The notes: generated from the sequence alone by a model not told the origin. A stretch of 64,000 nt of DNA from Maritimibacter sp. HL-12 (GCF_900177545.1 NZ_FXBQ01000001.1:496001-560000); one strand, 5' to 3'; positions 47,666 to 57,395 are shown, numbered from the stretch's first letter. Numbers and translations: made by a program.

Positions 47666-48454
47666 CTATTGCCCCGCGAGAAGCGCGGTGATCGTCTCCG
47701 GCAGCGGACCACCCGGATTGCCGTAGAGCCGCGCGCCCTGCTCCGGGCTGGTCAGAGCCACGATCACGCGCCCGTCGGCGCGCGAAACTGCCACCGCGCC
47801 GCGCGCGCTCTGGCAGGCGAATTTCACACATCCCGTGCCGACGATCCAATCGCCCTCCACCCGGAAGGGCGAGGAAAGGTCGATCAGCCGATCGGCCTCG
47901 ACGAGCGCCTCGGGGGCCATCATAGCGGCGAGACGGTCCTGATAATCGGCCGCCTCGATCAACTCGAACGGGTAGCGGCCGATCCAGAACTCGGGGCCAT
48001 CCCCGGGCGTCATGCCCGAAGCGCGGCGCGGCGCGTCTTCTTGCGTGAGCCGCGCGCCGTCCCACAGGTAGGTGACAGGCGGGCGGCCCGGATCGATGCG
48101 CGCCATGGTCACGGCCAGCACGCCATCGCCCTCGCGCACGTCATAGGCCTCGGCGCAGGTGCCGAATTCGGGCGAGAAGCGCAGATCGCCCGGCCGGGCG
48201 TGAAACCAGACATAGCTGCCGTTGCAGGCATTGCCGCCTTGCGACACGAGGATCAGCACCCAGTCGCCGAACCGCTCTTCGAGAAAGGCAAGCTCGGGTT
48301 CGCCGGGCAAGGGCAGTATCTGGCCGCCCACGGCAAGCCGCTTGCCGGGGAACTCCCAGTCGCCGTCGAGGATTTCGAGCCGCCCGGCCTGTGTGTCGAA
48401 TGCCGCCGCAGGCGCGGCGAGGATCAGGGCGAGAAAAACGATCAACCGGCGCAT
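47666..48454 (-). CDS. Secreted protein of unknown function, possibly lysozyme-inhibitor-like
   Basis: 262 aa with a signal peptide (MRRLIVFLALILAAPAAAFD, cleavage near 18-19). The mature part looks like two halves with cysteine pairs: GGNACNGSYVWF plus EFGTCAEAYD in the first, and GTGCVKFACQSARGAVAVS in the second, followed by LYGNPGGPLPETITALLAG. The last half resembles periplasmic lysozyme inhibitors of the Ivy type (CKxHDC loop and end helix) in layout only; this is a low-confidence suggestion. Confidence 0.72.
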   Translation of the reverse strand: MRRLIVFLALILAAPAAAFDTQAGRLEILDGDWEFPGKRLAVGGQILPLPGEPELAFLEERFGDWVLILVSQGGNACNGSYVWFHARPGDLRFSPEFGTCAEAYDVREGDGVLAVTMARIDPGRPPVTYLWDGARLTQEDAPRRASGMTPGDGPEFWIGRYPFELIEAADYQDRLAAMMAPEALVEADRLIDLSSPFRVEGDWIVGTGCVKFACQSARGAVAVSRADGRVIVALTSPEQGARLYGNPGGPLPETITALLAGQ

Positions 48455-48528
48455 GGGGCCTCCGCATCGGGCACGTCACCGGAATGCTAGGGAGCCGGCG
48501 CGGCGAGGGCAAGCGGCACCGCCCGGCG

Positions 48529-48819
48529 TCACGCAGGCCGGGTCTCCAGATGATGTCCCCATTTGCGCAACAGGGCATCGCCGAGACCAATCCCCGCGCG
48601 CTCGGCAAGGAAGAGCACCTGTGGAAAAAGATCGGCCAGTTCCTCGGCCACCGCCGCGCGCAAGGTTTCGGGCGTCTTGCCCCGGTCACGCCCGCGCCCG
48701 GACGCCGAAATCCATGCGGCCGCCCGCGCGCTTGGTTCCTCTTGATGCGTGACGATGTGCCAAGGCGCGCATCGGTCGGACAGCGCCACGGCAAGCGCCT
48801 GCCCTTCGGCAATCCTCAT
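48529..48819 (-). CDS. MazG-like protein
   Basis: 96 aa. The second half, [20 protein letters not shown] then [17 protein letters not shown], has the spacing of the helical MazG/NTP pyrophosphohydrolase fold (EExAD metal motif, here EELADLF). The N-terminal part is short and unlike typical MazG, so one metal-binding helix may be missing. Start overlaps the ruvB stop (ATGA). NTP house-cleaning is a guess. Confidence 0.68.
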   Translation of the reverse strand: MRIAEGQALAVALSDRCAPWHIVTHQEEPSARAAAWISASGRGRDRGKTPETLRAAVAEELADLFPQVLFLAERAGIGLGDALLRKWGHHLETRPA

Positions 48820-49844
48820 CCCTCGAACAGTTCCGCCTGCCCCGGCGGGCGCGGCGGCGGCAGGCCGAGGTGGGTCCAGGCCCGCTGCCCGAGCATCCGG
48901 CCGCGCGGGGTGCGCTGGATCAGGCCCTGTTGCAACAGGTAAGGCTCTATCACCTCCTCCAGCGCGTCGCGGCTTTCCGAAAGCGCGGCGGCGAGGGTTT
49001 CGATCCCCACCGGGCCACCGGCGTAATGCTCCGCCATCAGCCCGAGATAGCGCCGGTCGGCCCCGTCGAGCCCGAGATGATCCACCCCGAGCCGGGTCAG
49101 CGCGTTGTCGGCGATCGCGCGGGTGATGTGGCCTTCGCCCTCGACCACGGCGAAATCGAGCACCCGGCGCAGCAGCCGCCCGGCGATCCGCGGCGTGCCC
49201 CGCGCGCGCCGCGCGATCTCGCGCGCACCCTCGGTATCGGCGGGCGCCCCCAGCTTCACCGCGTTGCGGGTGACGATCTCGTGCAACTCGTCCTCGGTGT
49301 AGAACTCGAGCCGGGTGGGAATGCCGAAACGGTCGCGCAGGGGCGTGGTGAGAAGGCCGAGCCGGGTGGTCGCGCCGACCAGCGTGAAGGGCTGCAACTC
49401 GATCCGCACGGTGCGCGCGGCGGGGCCCTCGCCGATCACCAGATCGAGCTCGAAATCCTCGAGCGCCGGGTAGAGCACTTCCTCGACCACCGGGTTCAGC
49501 CGGTGGATCTCGTCGATGAACAGCACGTCATTGCGCTCGAGATTGGTCAGGATCGCGGCAAGGTCGCCCGCCCTGGCCAGCACCGGCCCCGAGGTCATGC
49601 GGAAGTTCACGCCAAGCTCGCGTGCCATGATCTGCGCGAGCGTGGTCTTGCCCAGCCCGGGCGGGCCGTGAAACAGCGCGTGGTCCATCGCTTCGCCGCG
49701 CTGGCGGGCGCTCTCGATGAACACCGCGAGGTTGGCCCGCGCCTCGGCCTGGCCGATGAAATCCACCAGCCGCTGCGGCCTGAGCGCCCGGTCGACGTCC
49801 TCGGGGCGCGGTTCGGGGCGCAGAGTGGGGTCGGGTTCGTGCAT
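48816..49844 (-). CDS. ruvB: Holliday junction branch migration ATPase RuvB
   Basis: A 342-aa AAA+ motor. N-terminal [20 protein letters not shown], Walker [11 protein letters not shown], Walker [10 protein letters not shown], arginine finger region [12 protein letters not shown], and the C-terminal winged helix with [18 protein letters not shown]. It drives branch migration with RuvA. Nine bases after the ruvA stop. Confidence 0.97.
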   Translation of the reverse strand: MHEPDPTLRPEPRPEDVDRALRPQRLVDFIGQAEARANLAVFIESARQRGEAMDHALFHGPPGLGKTTLAQIMARELGVNFRMTSGPVLARAGDLAAILTNLERNDVLFIDEIHRLNPVVEEVLYPALEDFELDLVIGEGPAARTVRIELQPFTLVGATTRLGLLTTPLRDRFGIPTRLEFYTEDELHEIVTRNAVKLGAPADTEGAREIARRARGTPRIAGRLLRRVLDFAVVEGEGHITRAIADNALTRLGVDHLGLDGADRRYLGLMAEHYAGGPVGIETLAAALSESRDALEEVIEPYLLQQGLIQRTPRGRMLGQRAWTHLGLPPPRPPGQAELFEG

Positions 49845-49853
49845 CTGCTTTCC

Positions 49854-50531
49854 CTACCCCTTCGGCGCCAGCAGCCGCAAGGCGGCGCGGATCAGGGCGG
49901 GGGTGTCGGTGTCCGGGCTTTCGCCCATTACGGTCGCGACAGCAGAGGCGGCCTCGCCCGGGGCATAGCCGAGGTTGCGCAGGGCCGAGAGTGCCTCGGA
50001 CTGGGCGGCGGCATCGGCGCGGGGCGGGGCCGCCGAAGCCGGGCCGGGCGCAGGCATGGCGTCCGCACCATCGGCCTCGACCAGCGCGGCCTCGGGCATG
50101 GCCGCCGCGGCACCGGCCATCGCCATCACCCCGTGCGCCTTGTCCTTCAACTCGTTGACCACGCGCTGCGCCGTTTTCGGCCCGATGCCGCGCGCGGCCT
50201 TGATCGCGTTCCAATCGCCCAGCGCGATTGCGCGGCTCACCCCGTCTGCCCCGAGTGCCCCAAGGATGGCGAGCGACGCCTTCGCCCCCACGCCTTGCAC
50301 GCTCATCAGGAGCCGGTGCCATTCCTTTTCCATCAGCGTGGTGAAGCCGAACAGCTGCAGCAGGTCCTCGCGCACCATGAGGTCGGTCCAGAGCGCCACC
50401 GCCTCGCCGGTGCCGGGAAGGGCCGCCAGGGTGCGCTCGCTCACATGGACGATATAGCCAACCCCCCGCACGTCGATCAAAACGTGATCTTCGCCCCGGT
50501 AGTCGAGCCGCCCGGCGATCCGCCCGATCAT
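49854..50531 (-). CDS. ruvA: Holliday junction DNA-binding protein RuvA
   Basis: A 225-aa protein: N-terminal OB fold ([20 protein letters not shown]), two helix-hairpin-helix motifs ([20 protein letters not shown] and [20 protein letters not shown]), an Ala-rich linker longer than in E. coli, and a C-terminal RuvB-binding domain ([17 protein letters not shown]). It overlaps ruvC by four bases. Confidence 0.96.
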   Translation of the reverse strand: MIGRIAGRLDYRGEDHVLIDVRGVGYIVHVSERTLAALPGTGEAVALWTDLMVREDLLQLFGFTTLMEKEWHRLLMSVQGVGAKASLAILGALGADGVSRAIALGDWNAIKAARGIGPKTAQRVVNELKDKAHGVMAMAGAAAAMPEAALVEADGADAMPAPGPASAAPPRADAAAQSEALSALRNLGYAPGEAASAVATVMGESPDTDTPALIRAALRLLAPKG

Positions 50532-51034
50532 GCCGAAGCCCGCCGCAGCGCCTCTTCGAGCTTGCCGCCAGCGCGGGAAAAATGGGCATGAGTGAGCGCG
50601 ATCGCCAGCGCATCGGCGGCGTCGGGCCCGGCGATCTCGACGCCGGGAAGCTGGAGCCGCACCATGTGGGCGATCTGGCGCTTGTCGGCGTGGCCGACGC
50701 CGACGACCGTTTTCTTGACCTGGTTCGGGGCGTATTCGCCCACCGGGATGCCGGCCCGGGCCGGCACCAGCATCGCCACCCCGCGTGCCTGCCCGAGCTT
50801 CAGCGTGCCTGCACCGTCGCGGTTGACGAAGGTCTGTTCCACCGCCGCCGCGTCCGGCGCGTGGCAGGTTACGATCTCGGTCAATCCCTCGAACAGTGCG
50901 AGCAGGCGCTCGGCAAGCCCCGGGCCTTCGCCGTGCAGGACGCCGTTGGCGACATGCGATATACGCGCGCCGTTGATATCGATCACGCCCCAGCCGAGGT
51001 TGCGAAGCCCCGGGTCGATCCCGATCACGCGCAT
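50528..51034 (-). CDS. ruvC: Crossover junction endodeoxyribonuclease RuvC
   Basis: A 168-aa RNase H-fold resolvase. Catalytic acidic residues: Asp7 ([19 protein letters not shown]), the Glu in [11 protein letters not shown], and the pair in [19 protein letters not shown] 51034 is the family start; an alternative in-frame ATG at 51052 has GGGGGA before it and would add six residues. First gene of ruvCAB. Confidence 0.95.
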   Translation of the reverse strand: MRVIGIDPGLRNLGWGVIDINGARISHVANGVLHGEGPGLAERLLALFEGLTEIVTCHAPDAAAVEQTFVNRDGAGTLKLGQARGVAMLVPARAGIPVGEYAPNQVKKTVVGVGHADKRQIAHMVRLQLPGVEIAGPDAADALAIALTHAHFSRAGGKLEEALRRASA

Positions 51035-51068
51035 GTGCCGCCCTGCCCTCATGGTTTTCCCCCGGTTA

Positions 51069-51083
51069 GCACGAAAGGCGAAC
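51069..51083 (-). promoter_or_regulatory. LexA-like near-match upstream of ruvC
   Basis: Minus-strand GTTCGCCTTTCGTGC is one base from the alphaproteobacterial SOS box GTTC-N7-GTTC and lies 35 bases before the ruvC start. Given a single mismatch and a short motif, it is only a candidate. Confidence 0.3.
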
Positions 51084-51259
51084 ATTCGCCAAGTGAAATC
51101 CCGTGACGCCACGCCTGAGCGCCATTGGCACCCATGCGGAAAGCGCATGAGGGCAATGCGAATCCGTCAATTGTGCAAGTGCAGAAAGAGCATCATATCC
51201 ACGCGGCTGCAGCAATCAGCAGCCAACCCGGATTTCCGCCTTTCGAGAAGACCAGAAAC

Positions 51260-51460
51260 ATGAGCGTGATCGACACCACCACCCTGCGCAGCCACGGCTT
51301 CGCCTTTGCCCCGCGCCTCACCCGCGCGATCGAAACCATCGCCGCCCGCATCGCCGAAGCCCAGGAGCGCCGCGCCACGCGCCGCGCGCTGGAAAGGCTC
51401 AGCGACCACGAGCTTGAAGATATCGGCCTCACCCGGGGCGACGTCTACCACCGGTTCTGA
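51260..51460 (+). CDS. DUF1127 family small protein
   Basis: 66 aa. The C-terminal half RRALERLSDHELEDIGLTRG then DVYHRF is the DUF1127 signature. Such proteins in alphaproteobacteria influence phosphate and carbon metabolism and RNA turnover. ATG 51260 (MSVIDTTT) is preferred since the open upstream frame is low-complexity and no RBS is seen there. It is monocistronic with its own terminator. Confidence 0.88.
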   Translation: MSVIDTTTLRSHGFAFAPRLTRAIETIAARIAEAQERRATRRALERLSDHELEDIGLTRGDVYHRF

Positions 51461-51486
51461 CCGCCCGAGGCAGGACCGCAGGCGAA

Positions 51487-51510
51487 GAAAAAGCCGCCCC
51501 GAGGGGGCGG
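51487..51510 (-). terminator. Terminator of degP
   Basis: GCCGCCCC (51492-51499) and GGGGCGGC (51503-51510) form a stem with loop GAG. On the minus strand it is followed by TTTTTCTTCGC. It lies beyond the hairpin that ends the opposite gene. Confidence 0.72.
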
Positions 51511-51521
51511 CGTTTCAAGCA

Positions 51522-51555
51522 AGGCCCCCGCCGTTGCGGGGGCCCTGATTTTTTT
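51522..51555 (+). terminator. Terminator of the DUF1127 gene
   Basis: GGCCCCCGC and GCGGGGGGCC pair with one bulged G around CGTT, followed by CTGA and seven T residues (51549-51555). The T-run ends just at the degP stop codon. Confidence 0.8.
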
Positions 51556-53031
51556 CTACTCGGCGACCGAGAGCGCCACGAAGCGCGGATCGCCTGCCCG
51601 GCGCACGAGCAGCAGCACCGATTGCCGACCGCCGTCGCGGGCCTCCGCGATCTTGTCTTCGAAGTCACCGATCGAGGTCACCCGGCTCTGCGCCGCTTCC
51701 TCGATCACGTCGCCCGCGCGCAGACCTTTTTCCCAGGCCTCGCTGGCTTCGTCGATGGTCAGGATCACCAGCCCGTTGGCATTGGCGTCGAGGCCAAGCT
51801 CTTCGCGCAGGGTATCCGTCATCTCCGCGATCTCCATTCCGAGCACGGTTTTCTCTTCCGGCGCAGGCGGAGCCGGGGGCTGGCCGCCGTCGTCAGAGGC
51901 CACCGCGTCTTCACGACGCCCGAGGGTCACCCGCAGGGTCTGGGTTTCGCCATCGCGCAGCACCACCACGCGCACCGTCTTGCCGACCGGCGCATCGCCG
52001 ACGATGCGCACGAGGCCACGGGTATCGGGCACGTCCTGACCATCGAAGCTCAGGATCAGATCGCCCGGCTCGATCCCGGCATCCTTGGCCGGGCCGTCGG
52101 GCACATCGGTCACCAGAGCGCCGGCGGTGCTGTCGAGCTCCATCGCGTCGGCGAGATCCTCGGTCATGTCCTGGATCCGCACGCCGAGCCAGCCGCGGCG
52201 GGTTTCGCCGAATTCCTTGAGCTGGTCCACCACCTTTGTGACCACGTTCGAGGCCATCGAGAAGCCGATGCCGATCGAGCCGCCGGTGGGCGACAGGATC
52301 GCGGTGTTCACCCCGATCACCTCGCCGCCCATGTTGAACAACGGCCCGCCCGAGTTGCCCCGGTTGATCGCGGCGTCGGTCTGGATGAAATCGTCATAGG
52401 TGCCGCTGAGCTCGCGCCCGCGCGCCGAGATGATCCCGGCCGATACCGAGAAGCCCTGGCCAAGCGGGTTGCCCACCGCCATCACCCAGTCGCCCACCCG
52501 CATCACGTCGGAATCACCGAAACTGACGAAGGGCAGAGCCTCTTCGGGTTCGACCTTGAGCAGGGCGATATCGGTGTTGGGATCGGTGCCGATCACTTCG
52601 GCGGTGAGCGTGCCGCGACCGTTGTAGAACTCGACGAGGATTTCGTCGGCGCCGTCGATCACGTGGTTGTTGGTGACGATGAAGCCGTCTTCAGAGATCA
52701 CGAAACCCGAGCCGAGCGCGCTCGAACGGCGGCTGCGCGGCTGGTCACCGCGCTCATTGTCGAAGAAATCGCGAAAGAAGTCCTCGAACGGCGAGCCCTC
52801 GGGCACCATCGGGTGCGGCTGGGTTTCCTGGGCGATCAGCGTCGAGGTGGTGATGTTCACCACCGCCGGGCTGACCTGCTCGGCGAGATCGGCGAAACTC
52901 TCGGGCACGCCGCGTGCCTCCGCGCGCATCGCCGGCACCAGCGCGAGCGCCACCGCCAGCACCAGCGCAAAAAACGCCTGTGGCCAGAGGGCGCGATTGA
53001 AAACGGGGATGGGTCGAACCTCAGCGGTCAC
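51556..53031 (-). CDS. degP: Periplasmic Do-type serine protease DegP/HtrA
   Basis: A 491-aa protease. Signal segment about 18-39 (AFFALVLAVALALVPAMRAE). Catalytic triad His123 (VTNNHVIDG), Asp154 (NTDIALLKV) and Ser227 (NRGNSGGPLF), then two PDZ domains (about 285-375 with GWLGVRIQDM, and about 400-485). GTG 53031 is the start: AAGGAGG stands seven bases upstream, while the frame's earlier ATG lies 90 bases away without an RBS. It degrades or refolds misfolded envelope proteins. It follows DUF2065, hflC and hflK in the same direction. Confidence 0.95.
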   Translation of the reverse strand: MTAEVRPIPVFNRALWPQAFFALVLAVALALVPAMRAEARGVPESFADLAEQVSPAVVNITTSTLIAQETQPHPMVPEGSPFEDFFRDFFDNERGDQPRSRRSSALGSGFVISEDGFIVTNNHVIDGADEILVEFYNGRGTLTAEVIGTDPNTDIALLKVEPEEALPFVSFGDSDVMRVGDWVMAVGNPLGQGFSVSAGIISARGRELSGTYDDFIQTDAAINRGNSGGPLFNMGGEVIGVNTAILSPTGGSIGIGFSMASNVVTKVVDQLKEFGETRRGWLGVRIQDMTEDLADAMELDSTAGALVTDVPDGPAKDAGIEPGDLILSFDGQDVPDTRGLVRIVGDAPVGKTVRVVVLRDGETQTLRVTLGRREDAVASDDGGQPPAPPAPEEKTVLGMEIAEMTDTLREELGLDANANGLVILTIDEASEAWEKGLRAGDVIEEAAQSRVTSIGDFEDKIAEARDGGRQSVLLLVRRAGDPRFVALSVAE

Positions 53032-53187
53032 TTGGGCCTCCTTCGTGAATTCCTCGGGGAGCACGCGGTGTGCACCCCCTGCCATAGACTTTGGAGATAG
53101 TGCGGCATTGGCGCAACACAAAGAAACGCAACGCTTTTCACGGACAAGTGAAATGGCGAGGTTCCGCCGGTTGGGCGCAGGCCGCGC

Positions 53188-53385
53188 TCAAACGCCCAGG
53201 CTGCGCCCGAGCCAGACCAGGCCGACGCCGAGCGCCACGGCGACCAGACCGATCAGCCGGCGTTGTTCCGGCGAAAGCGCGGCCATGATCGCCACGATCT
53301 CGTCAAGACGCGAAGGGGCCAGTGCGAACACCAGCCCCTCGATCACCAGCACGAGGCCGAGGCCAAGTGCGATCCAGCCCATCAC
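53188..53385 (-). CDS. DUF2065 family membrane protein
   Basis: 65 aa with two hydrophobic segments (MGWIALGLGLVLVIEGLVFA and IGLVAVALGVGLVWLGRSLG). The family is regularly encoded beside hflC and degP in proteobacteria. Function unknown; probably a small partner of the HflKC-FtsH system. Start overlaps the hflC stop (ATGA). Confidence 0.88.
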   Translation of the reverse strand: MMGWIALGLGLVLVIEGLVFALAPSRLDEIVAIMAALSPEQRRLIGLVAVALGVGLVWLGRSLGV

Positions 53386-54254
53386 TCGCGTCCGGTATCA
53401 GACTTGAGATAATCGAAGAACTCGCTGTCGGGCGAAATCACCAGCGTGGTATTCTCGCCCTTCATGCTTTCTTCGTAGGCGCTGAGCGAGCGGTAGAAGG
53501 CGAAGAACTCCTGATCGCGCCCGAAGGCATCGGCGAAGATCGCGTTTCGCTGCGCGTCGGCCTCGCCTCGGGTGATGTCGGCCAGACGCTGGGCCTCAGA
53601 CGTGGTCTCGATCACCGTCCGGTCGGCTTGCGCCCGCACCCTTTGCGCCGCTTCCTGACCACGGGCGATCTCGTCGGCCGCCTCGCGCTCGCGCTCTGCG
53701 CGCATCCGCTCGAAGGTGGCCTCGAGGTTCTGCTCGGGCAGATCGGCGCGCTTGATCCGCACGTCGATGACCTCGATGCCGAGGCCCTCCGACTCACGGC
53801 GCGCGTTGTCACGGATCCGGTTCATCAGGTTGGAACGGTCAACCGACAACACGGTGCCGGAATCGACCTGGCCGAGCACCTGGCGCACCTGGGAGTTCAG
53901 GATCCGCTCCAGACGCTGGCGCGCGCCTTCGACACCCGAGGCGCCCACCGCGCGGCGGAACTGCGTGGAATCGACGATGCGCCAGCGCGCGAAAGCGTCG
54001 ACCACGAGACGTCGATCGTCGGCCGGCGTGACTTCCAGTGCCGCGGTTTCGATCGGCAGGATCCGGTCGTCGTATTTCGCGATCTCGTGCAGGACCGGCA
54101 CCTTGAAATAGAGCCCGGGTTCGCGGATCTCGGCGGTCACTTCGCCAAACCAGAGCCGGAGCGCGCTTTCGCGTTCATCGACGATGTAGAAGGAATTGAG
54201 CCCGAGCACGGCGAGAATGACGGCGAGCCCGATCGCGATTTGAGAGCGACGCAT
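53382..54254 (-). CDS. hflC: FtsH modulator HflC
   Basis: A 290-aa SPFH/prohibitin protein: N-terminal membrane anchor (IAIGLAVILAVLGLNSFYIV), SPFH domain from about 22 (VDERESALRLWFGEV), and a long helix rich in Glu/Arg/Ala (about 165-235). With HflK it forms a cage around FtsH in the inner membrane. It touches the hflK stop by one base. Confidence 0.95.
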   Translation of the reverse strand: MRRSQIAIGLAVILAVLGLNSFYIVDERESALRLWFGEVTAEIREPGLYFKVPVLHEIAKYDDRILPIETAALEVTPADDRRLVVDAFARWRIVDSTQFRRAVGASGVEGARQRLERILNSQVRQVLGQVDSGTVLSVDRSNLMNRIRDNARRESEGLGIEVIDVRIKRADLPEQNLEATFERMRAEREREAADEIARGQEAAQRVRAQADRTVIETTSEAQRLADITRGEADAQRNAIFADAFGRDQEFFAFYRSLSAYEESMKGENTTLVISPDSEFFDYLKSDTGRE

Positions 54255-55408
54255 CAGTTCGACCCCTCTGAATTGGTGGTTGACGACGGCGCGCTGCGAC
54301 GCAGTTCGTTCAGCGGCAGGTAGGGCACGACACCCTGTTCACCCTGCGCACCCTCGTCGATGATGATCTTCTCGACCCCGCCAAGAACGCGTTCGAGCGT
54401 TTCCAGGTAGAGACGTTTGCGGGTCACATCCGACGCCTTCGCATATTCTTCGTAGATCGAGATGAAGCGCGCGGCCTCACCCTCGGCCTCGTTGACCACC
54501 TGGGCGCGGTAGCCTTCGGCCTCTTCGAGCAGCTGCGCGGCTTCACCGCGCGCTCCGGCGACGACCTGGTTGGCGTAGGCGTCGGCCTGCTTTTCCAGCG
54601 TGTCACGGGTCTGCTTGGCGGCCTGCACCTCGCGGAAGGAGTCGATTACGTCCGGCGGCGGGTCGGCCTTGTCGAAGTTCACACGCACGATGTTCACGCC
54701 GCTTTCATAGCTGGTCAGGGTGCTCTGGATCAGTTCTTCCAGTTCCTGCGCGATCGCTTCACGGTCGCGGTTGAGGATCGGTGCGAGGTTGGAGCGCGCC
54801 ACGATCTCGCGCATCGCCGATTCCGAAACCGCGGTGATCGTGTTTACCGGTTCGGCAAGGTTGAAGATGAAATCCTCGATGTTGCCGATGTTCCAGACCA
54901 CCTGGAAGTCGATGTCGACGATGTTCTCGTCGCCGGTCAGCATCAGGCCATTTTCGAGCACCGAACCGACGTTGATGATGTTTTCGCGGGTGACCGGGTA
55001 GATTTCCTTGGTCACGACCGGCCAGGGCGCGAAGTTGAGGCCCTCGGTGCCGACCCGGTAGCGCTCACCGAACAGAAGCTCGACCGATTGCTCCGAGGTA
55101 TCGACCCGGTAGAACGAGGCGAACATCCATGCCGCGACAAGAGCAAGCGCAACAAGGCCGAGGCCGCCGCGCCCGATCTTGGGCCCGCCGCCGCCACCGT
55201 CACCGCCGCCGCGACGGGCATCGCCGCCGCCGCCCATCAGAACGCGAAGTCGCTCCTGGCCCCGCTTCATCAACTCGTCGATCTCGGGGATCTGCGGCGG
55301 CTCGTTGCCGTCGCCCGGGCGCCGACCGCCCCCCCCGCTGCCGTTCGAGCCGCCCGGGCCGCCGCGGTGTCCGCCGCCGCCCCAGGGGCCGCCATTGTCG
55401 CTCGCCAT
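54254..55408 (-). CDS. hflK: FtsH modulator HflK
   Basis: A 384-aa SPFH protein. The N-terminus is a Gly/Pro-rich cytoplasmic tail (GGPWGGGGHRGGPGGSNG and on) of about 75 residues, then a membrane helix (LGLVALALVAAWMFASFYRV), the SPFH domain and a coiled coil. ATG 55408 (MASDNGG) is the natural start with GAGGAAG upstream. Pairs with HflC. Confidence 0.94.
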   Translation of the reverse strand: MASDNGGPWGGGGHRGGPGGSNGSGGGGRRPGDGNEPPQIPEIDELMKRGQERLRVLMGGGGDARRGGGDGGGGGPKIGRGGLGLVALALVAAWMFASFYRVDTSEQSVELLFGERYRVGTEGLNFAPWPVVTKEIYPVTRENIINVGSVLENGLMLTGDENIVDIDFQVVWNIGNIEDFIFNLAEPVNTITAVSESAMREIVARSNLAPILNRDREAIAQELEELIQSTLTSYESGVNIVRVNFDKADPPPDVIDSFREVQAAKQTRDTLEKQADAYANQVVAGARGEAAQLLEEAEGYRAQVVNEAEGEAARFISIYEEYAKASDVTRKRLYLETLERVLGGVEKIIIDEGAQGEQGVVPYLPLNELRRSAPSSTTNSEGSN

Positions 55409-55492
55409 TTGGTTTGCTTCCTCTCTTCTGATCACAAGGAGTTTGGCCTTGAAGTGTGGCCCCGAACCCCGGTTTTCAACCCGCGTGCCGGT

Positions 55493-56851
55493 TCAATGGC
55501 TGCGGATCGGTTGTTTCATCAGCACGATTTCCTCAGCCATCGTCGGATGCACCGCCACGGTGCGGTCAAAGTCTTCCTTGGTCGCGCCCATCTTGATCGC
55601 CACCGCCGCAAGCTGGATCATCTCGCCCGCGCCATCGGCCACGATATGGCAGCCCAGCACCTTCCGGGTGGCCCTGGATACAACGAGCTTGAACAGCACC
55701 CGCTCGCTGCGACCGATGAAACTTGTCTGCATCGGCCGGAAAGCCGCGCAATAAACGTCGACCGGCTCCTGCTCGCGCGCCTGTTCCTCAGAGAGGCCAA
55801 CCGCGCCGTATTCCGGCGTCGTGAACACCGCCGAGGGCACGAGATCGTGATCGGGTTTGGTCGGGTTGCCGTTGAACACCGTCTCGACGAAGGCCATGCC
55901 CTCGCGGATCGCCACCGGGGTGAGCTGGATCCGGTTGGTCACATCGCCTACCGCGTAGATCGAGGGCACGCTGGTCTGGCCGTAATCATCCACCTCGACC
56001 TCGCCCCAGCGCCCGAGCCGCACCCCGGCTTCGGCCAGCCCCATGCCATCGGTGTTGGGGTGACGGCCGGTGGCGTAGAGCACGTGGTCGAACTGGTCTT
56101 CGCGCCCGTCGGTGCCCTTGACCCAGATCCGCCCCGCGCGCCGCTCCATCCGCTCGACTTCGAGCCCGACATGCAGATCGACGCCGTGTCCCCGGATGAT
56201 CTCGGCGAGGTGCCCGCGCACCTCGTCATCGAAGCCGCGCAGGATCTGCGCGCCGCGATACCATTGCGCCACATGCGCCCCGAGACCCTTGAAGATGGTG
56301 GCGAACTCGCAGGCGATGTAGCCGCCGCCGACGATCAGGATGCGCTCGGGGAAGGCGTCGAGCGAGAAGATCTCGTTCGAGGTGATCGCAAGCTCCGCGC
56401 CCGGCGTGTTCGGCACGTAAGGCGCGCCGCCGGTGGCGATCAGGACATGCTTGGTGGTGAAGCTTTCGCCGGTCGAAAGCTCGATGGTATGCGGATCGGT
56501 CAGCGTGGCGCGGGCGTCGTGGATCTTGACGCCGGCGCGCTCGAGGTTGGCCCGGTAGATGCCTTCGAGCCGGGTAAGCTCTTCATGCAGCTTCGGGCGG
56601 AACCGGCTCCAGTTGAAGTGGCCACCCTCGTAGTCCCAGCCGTATTCGCGCGCATCTTCCGCCGCGGGGCCGTAGTGCGAGGCAAAGACCATCAGCTTTT
56701 TCGGCACGCAGCCCCGGATCACGCAGGTGCCGCCCATGCGGTGTTCCTCCGCAAGTCCCACCTTCGCGCCGGTCTCCGACGCCACCCGTGCCGCGCGCAC
56801 CCCGCCGGAGCCGCCGCCGATCACGAAAAGATCATAGTCGAATGTGGTCAT
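55493..56851 (-). CDS. gor: Glutathione-disulfide reductase
   Basis: A 452-aa flavoprotein. FAD motif FVIGGGSGGVRAARVASETG, redox-active cysteines Cys43 and Cys48 (GGTCVIRGCVPKK), NADPH motif ILIVGGGYIACEFATIFKGL, and the C-terminal His-Glu in VAVHPTMAEEIV (His about 441). It reduces GSSG with NADPH. The sequence agrees with glutathione reductase over other disulfide reductases because of VPKKLMV and the absence of lipoamide features. Confidence 0.94.
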   Translation of the reverse strand: MTTFDYDLFVIGGGSGGVRAARVASETGAKVGLAEEHRMGGTCVIRGCVPKKLMVFASHYGPAAEDAREYGWDYEGGHFNWSRFRPKLHEELTRLEGIYRANLERAGVKIHDARATLTDPHTIELSTGESFTTKHVLIATGGAPYVPNTPGAELAITSNEIFSLDAFPERILIVGGGYIACEFATIFKGLGAHVAQWYRGAQILRGFDDEVRGHLAEIIRGHGVDLHVGLEVERMERRAGRIWVKGTDGREDQFDHVLYATGRHPNTDGMGLAEAGVRLGRWGEVEVDDYGQTSVPSIYAVGDVTNRIQLTPVAIREGMAFVETVFNGNPTKPDHDLVPSAVFTTPEYGAVGLSEEQAREQEPVDVYCAAFRPMQTSFIGRSERVLFKLVVSRATRKVLGCHIVADGAGEMIQLAAVAIKMGATKEDFDRTVAVHPTMAEEIVLMKQPIRSH

Positions 56852-56917
56852 GCCCGGACCCCTTGCTGGTTCGCAGACTGACTACCGCAACCTTGGCTGG
56901 TTGGAAAGCGCGCCCGG

Positions 56918-57388
56918 CTAACGTTTGCGCGCGCCGAGGCTGGGCACCCGGTATTCGAGCTTCGGCAGCCTTTCCTTCAGCGCCGCGATCAGCCGTTCCG
57001 CCGCTTCCGGCCCCATGTCACGGGTCGCCACCGGCAAGATCCGCACCCGGCCACCGCCGCCGGCCCGCAATACCAGCCCGCCAAGCCCGCGCGCGGGATC
57101 GATCGTGTGCGCCTCGATCTCGCCCCAGCCGCCCCGCATCTCGCGCCCGGTCGGCAGGCAGACCGAAACCCCCGAGGCATCGACCCTGGCGACGTAGCGC
57201 ATCCGCGCGAGCGATATGATCTTGCCCACCGCCATTCCGAGCAGGAGCCCCGCGAGCAGCCAGAACCCCCAACCCTGCCCGCTCACCGCGAACCAGGCCG
57301 CACCGGCCCCGGTCACGCCAAACCCCAGCGCCTGGATCGCCTTCAACCGCTTGCGCGCGGGCAGAACCTCGAACACGATCTCGCTCAT
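56918..57388 (-). CDS. Unknown membrane protein, possibly PH-like domain
   Basis: 156 aa. Two hydrophobic segments (about 20-62: ALGFGVTGAGAAWFAVSGQG and WGFWLLAGLLLGMAVGKIIS) followed by about 90 soluble residues with strand-rich pattern (RYVARVDASGVSVCLPTGRE), which suggests a small PH-like domain; this is a guess from layout. ATG 57388 (MSEIVFEV) is preferred to 57430. It follows rpiA by seven bases on the same strand. Confidence 0.72.
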   Translation of the reverse strand: MSEIVFEVLPARKRLKAIQALGFGVTGAGAAWFAVSGQGWGFWLLAGLLLGMAVGKIISLARMRYVARVDASGVSVCLPTGREMRGGWGEIEAHTIDPARGLGGLVLRAGGGGRVRILPVATRDMGPEAAERLIAALKERLPKLEYRVPSLGARKR

Positions 57389-57395
57389 CGCCGCC

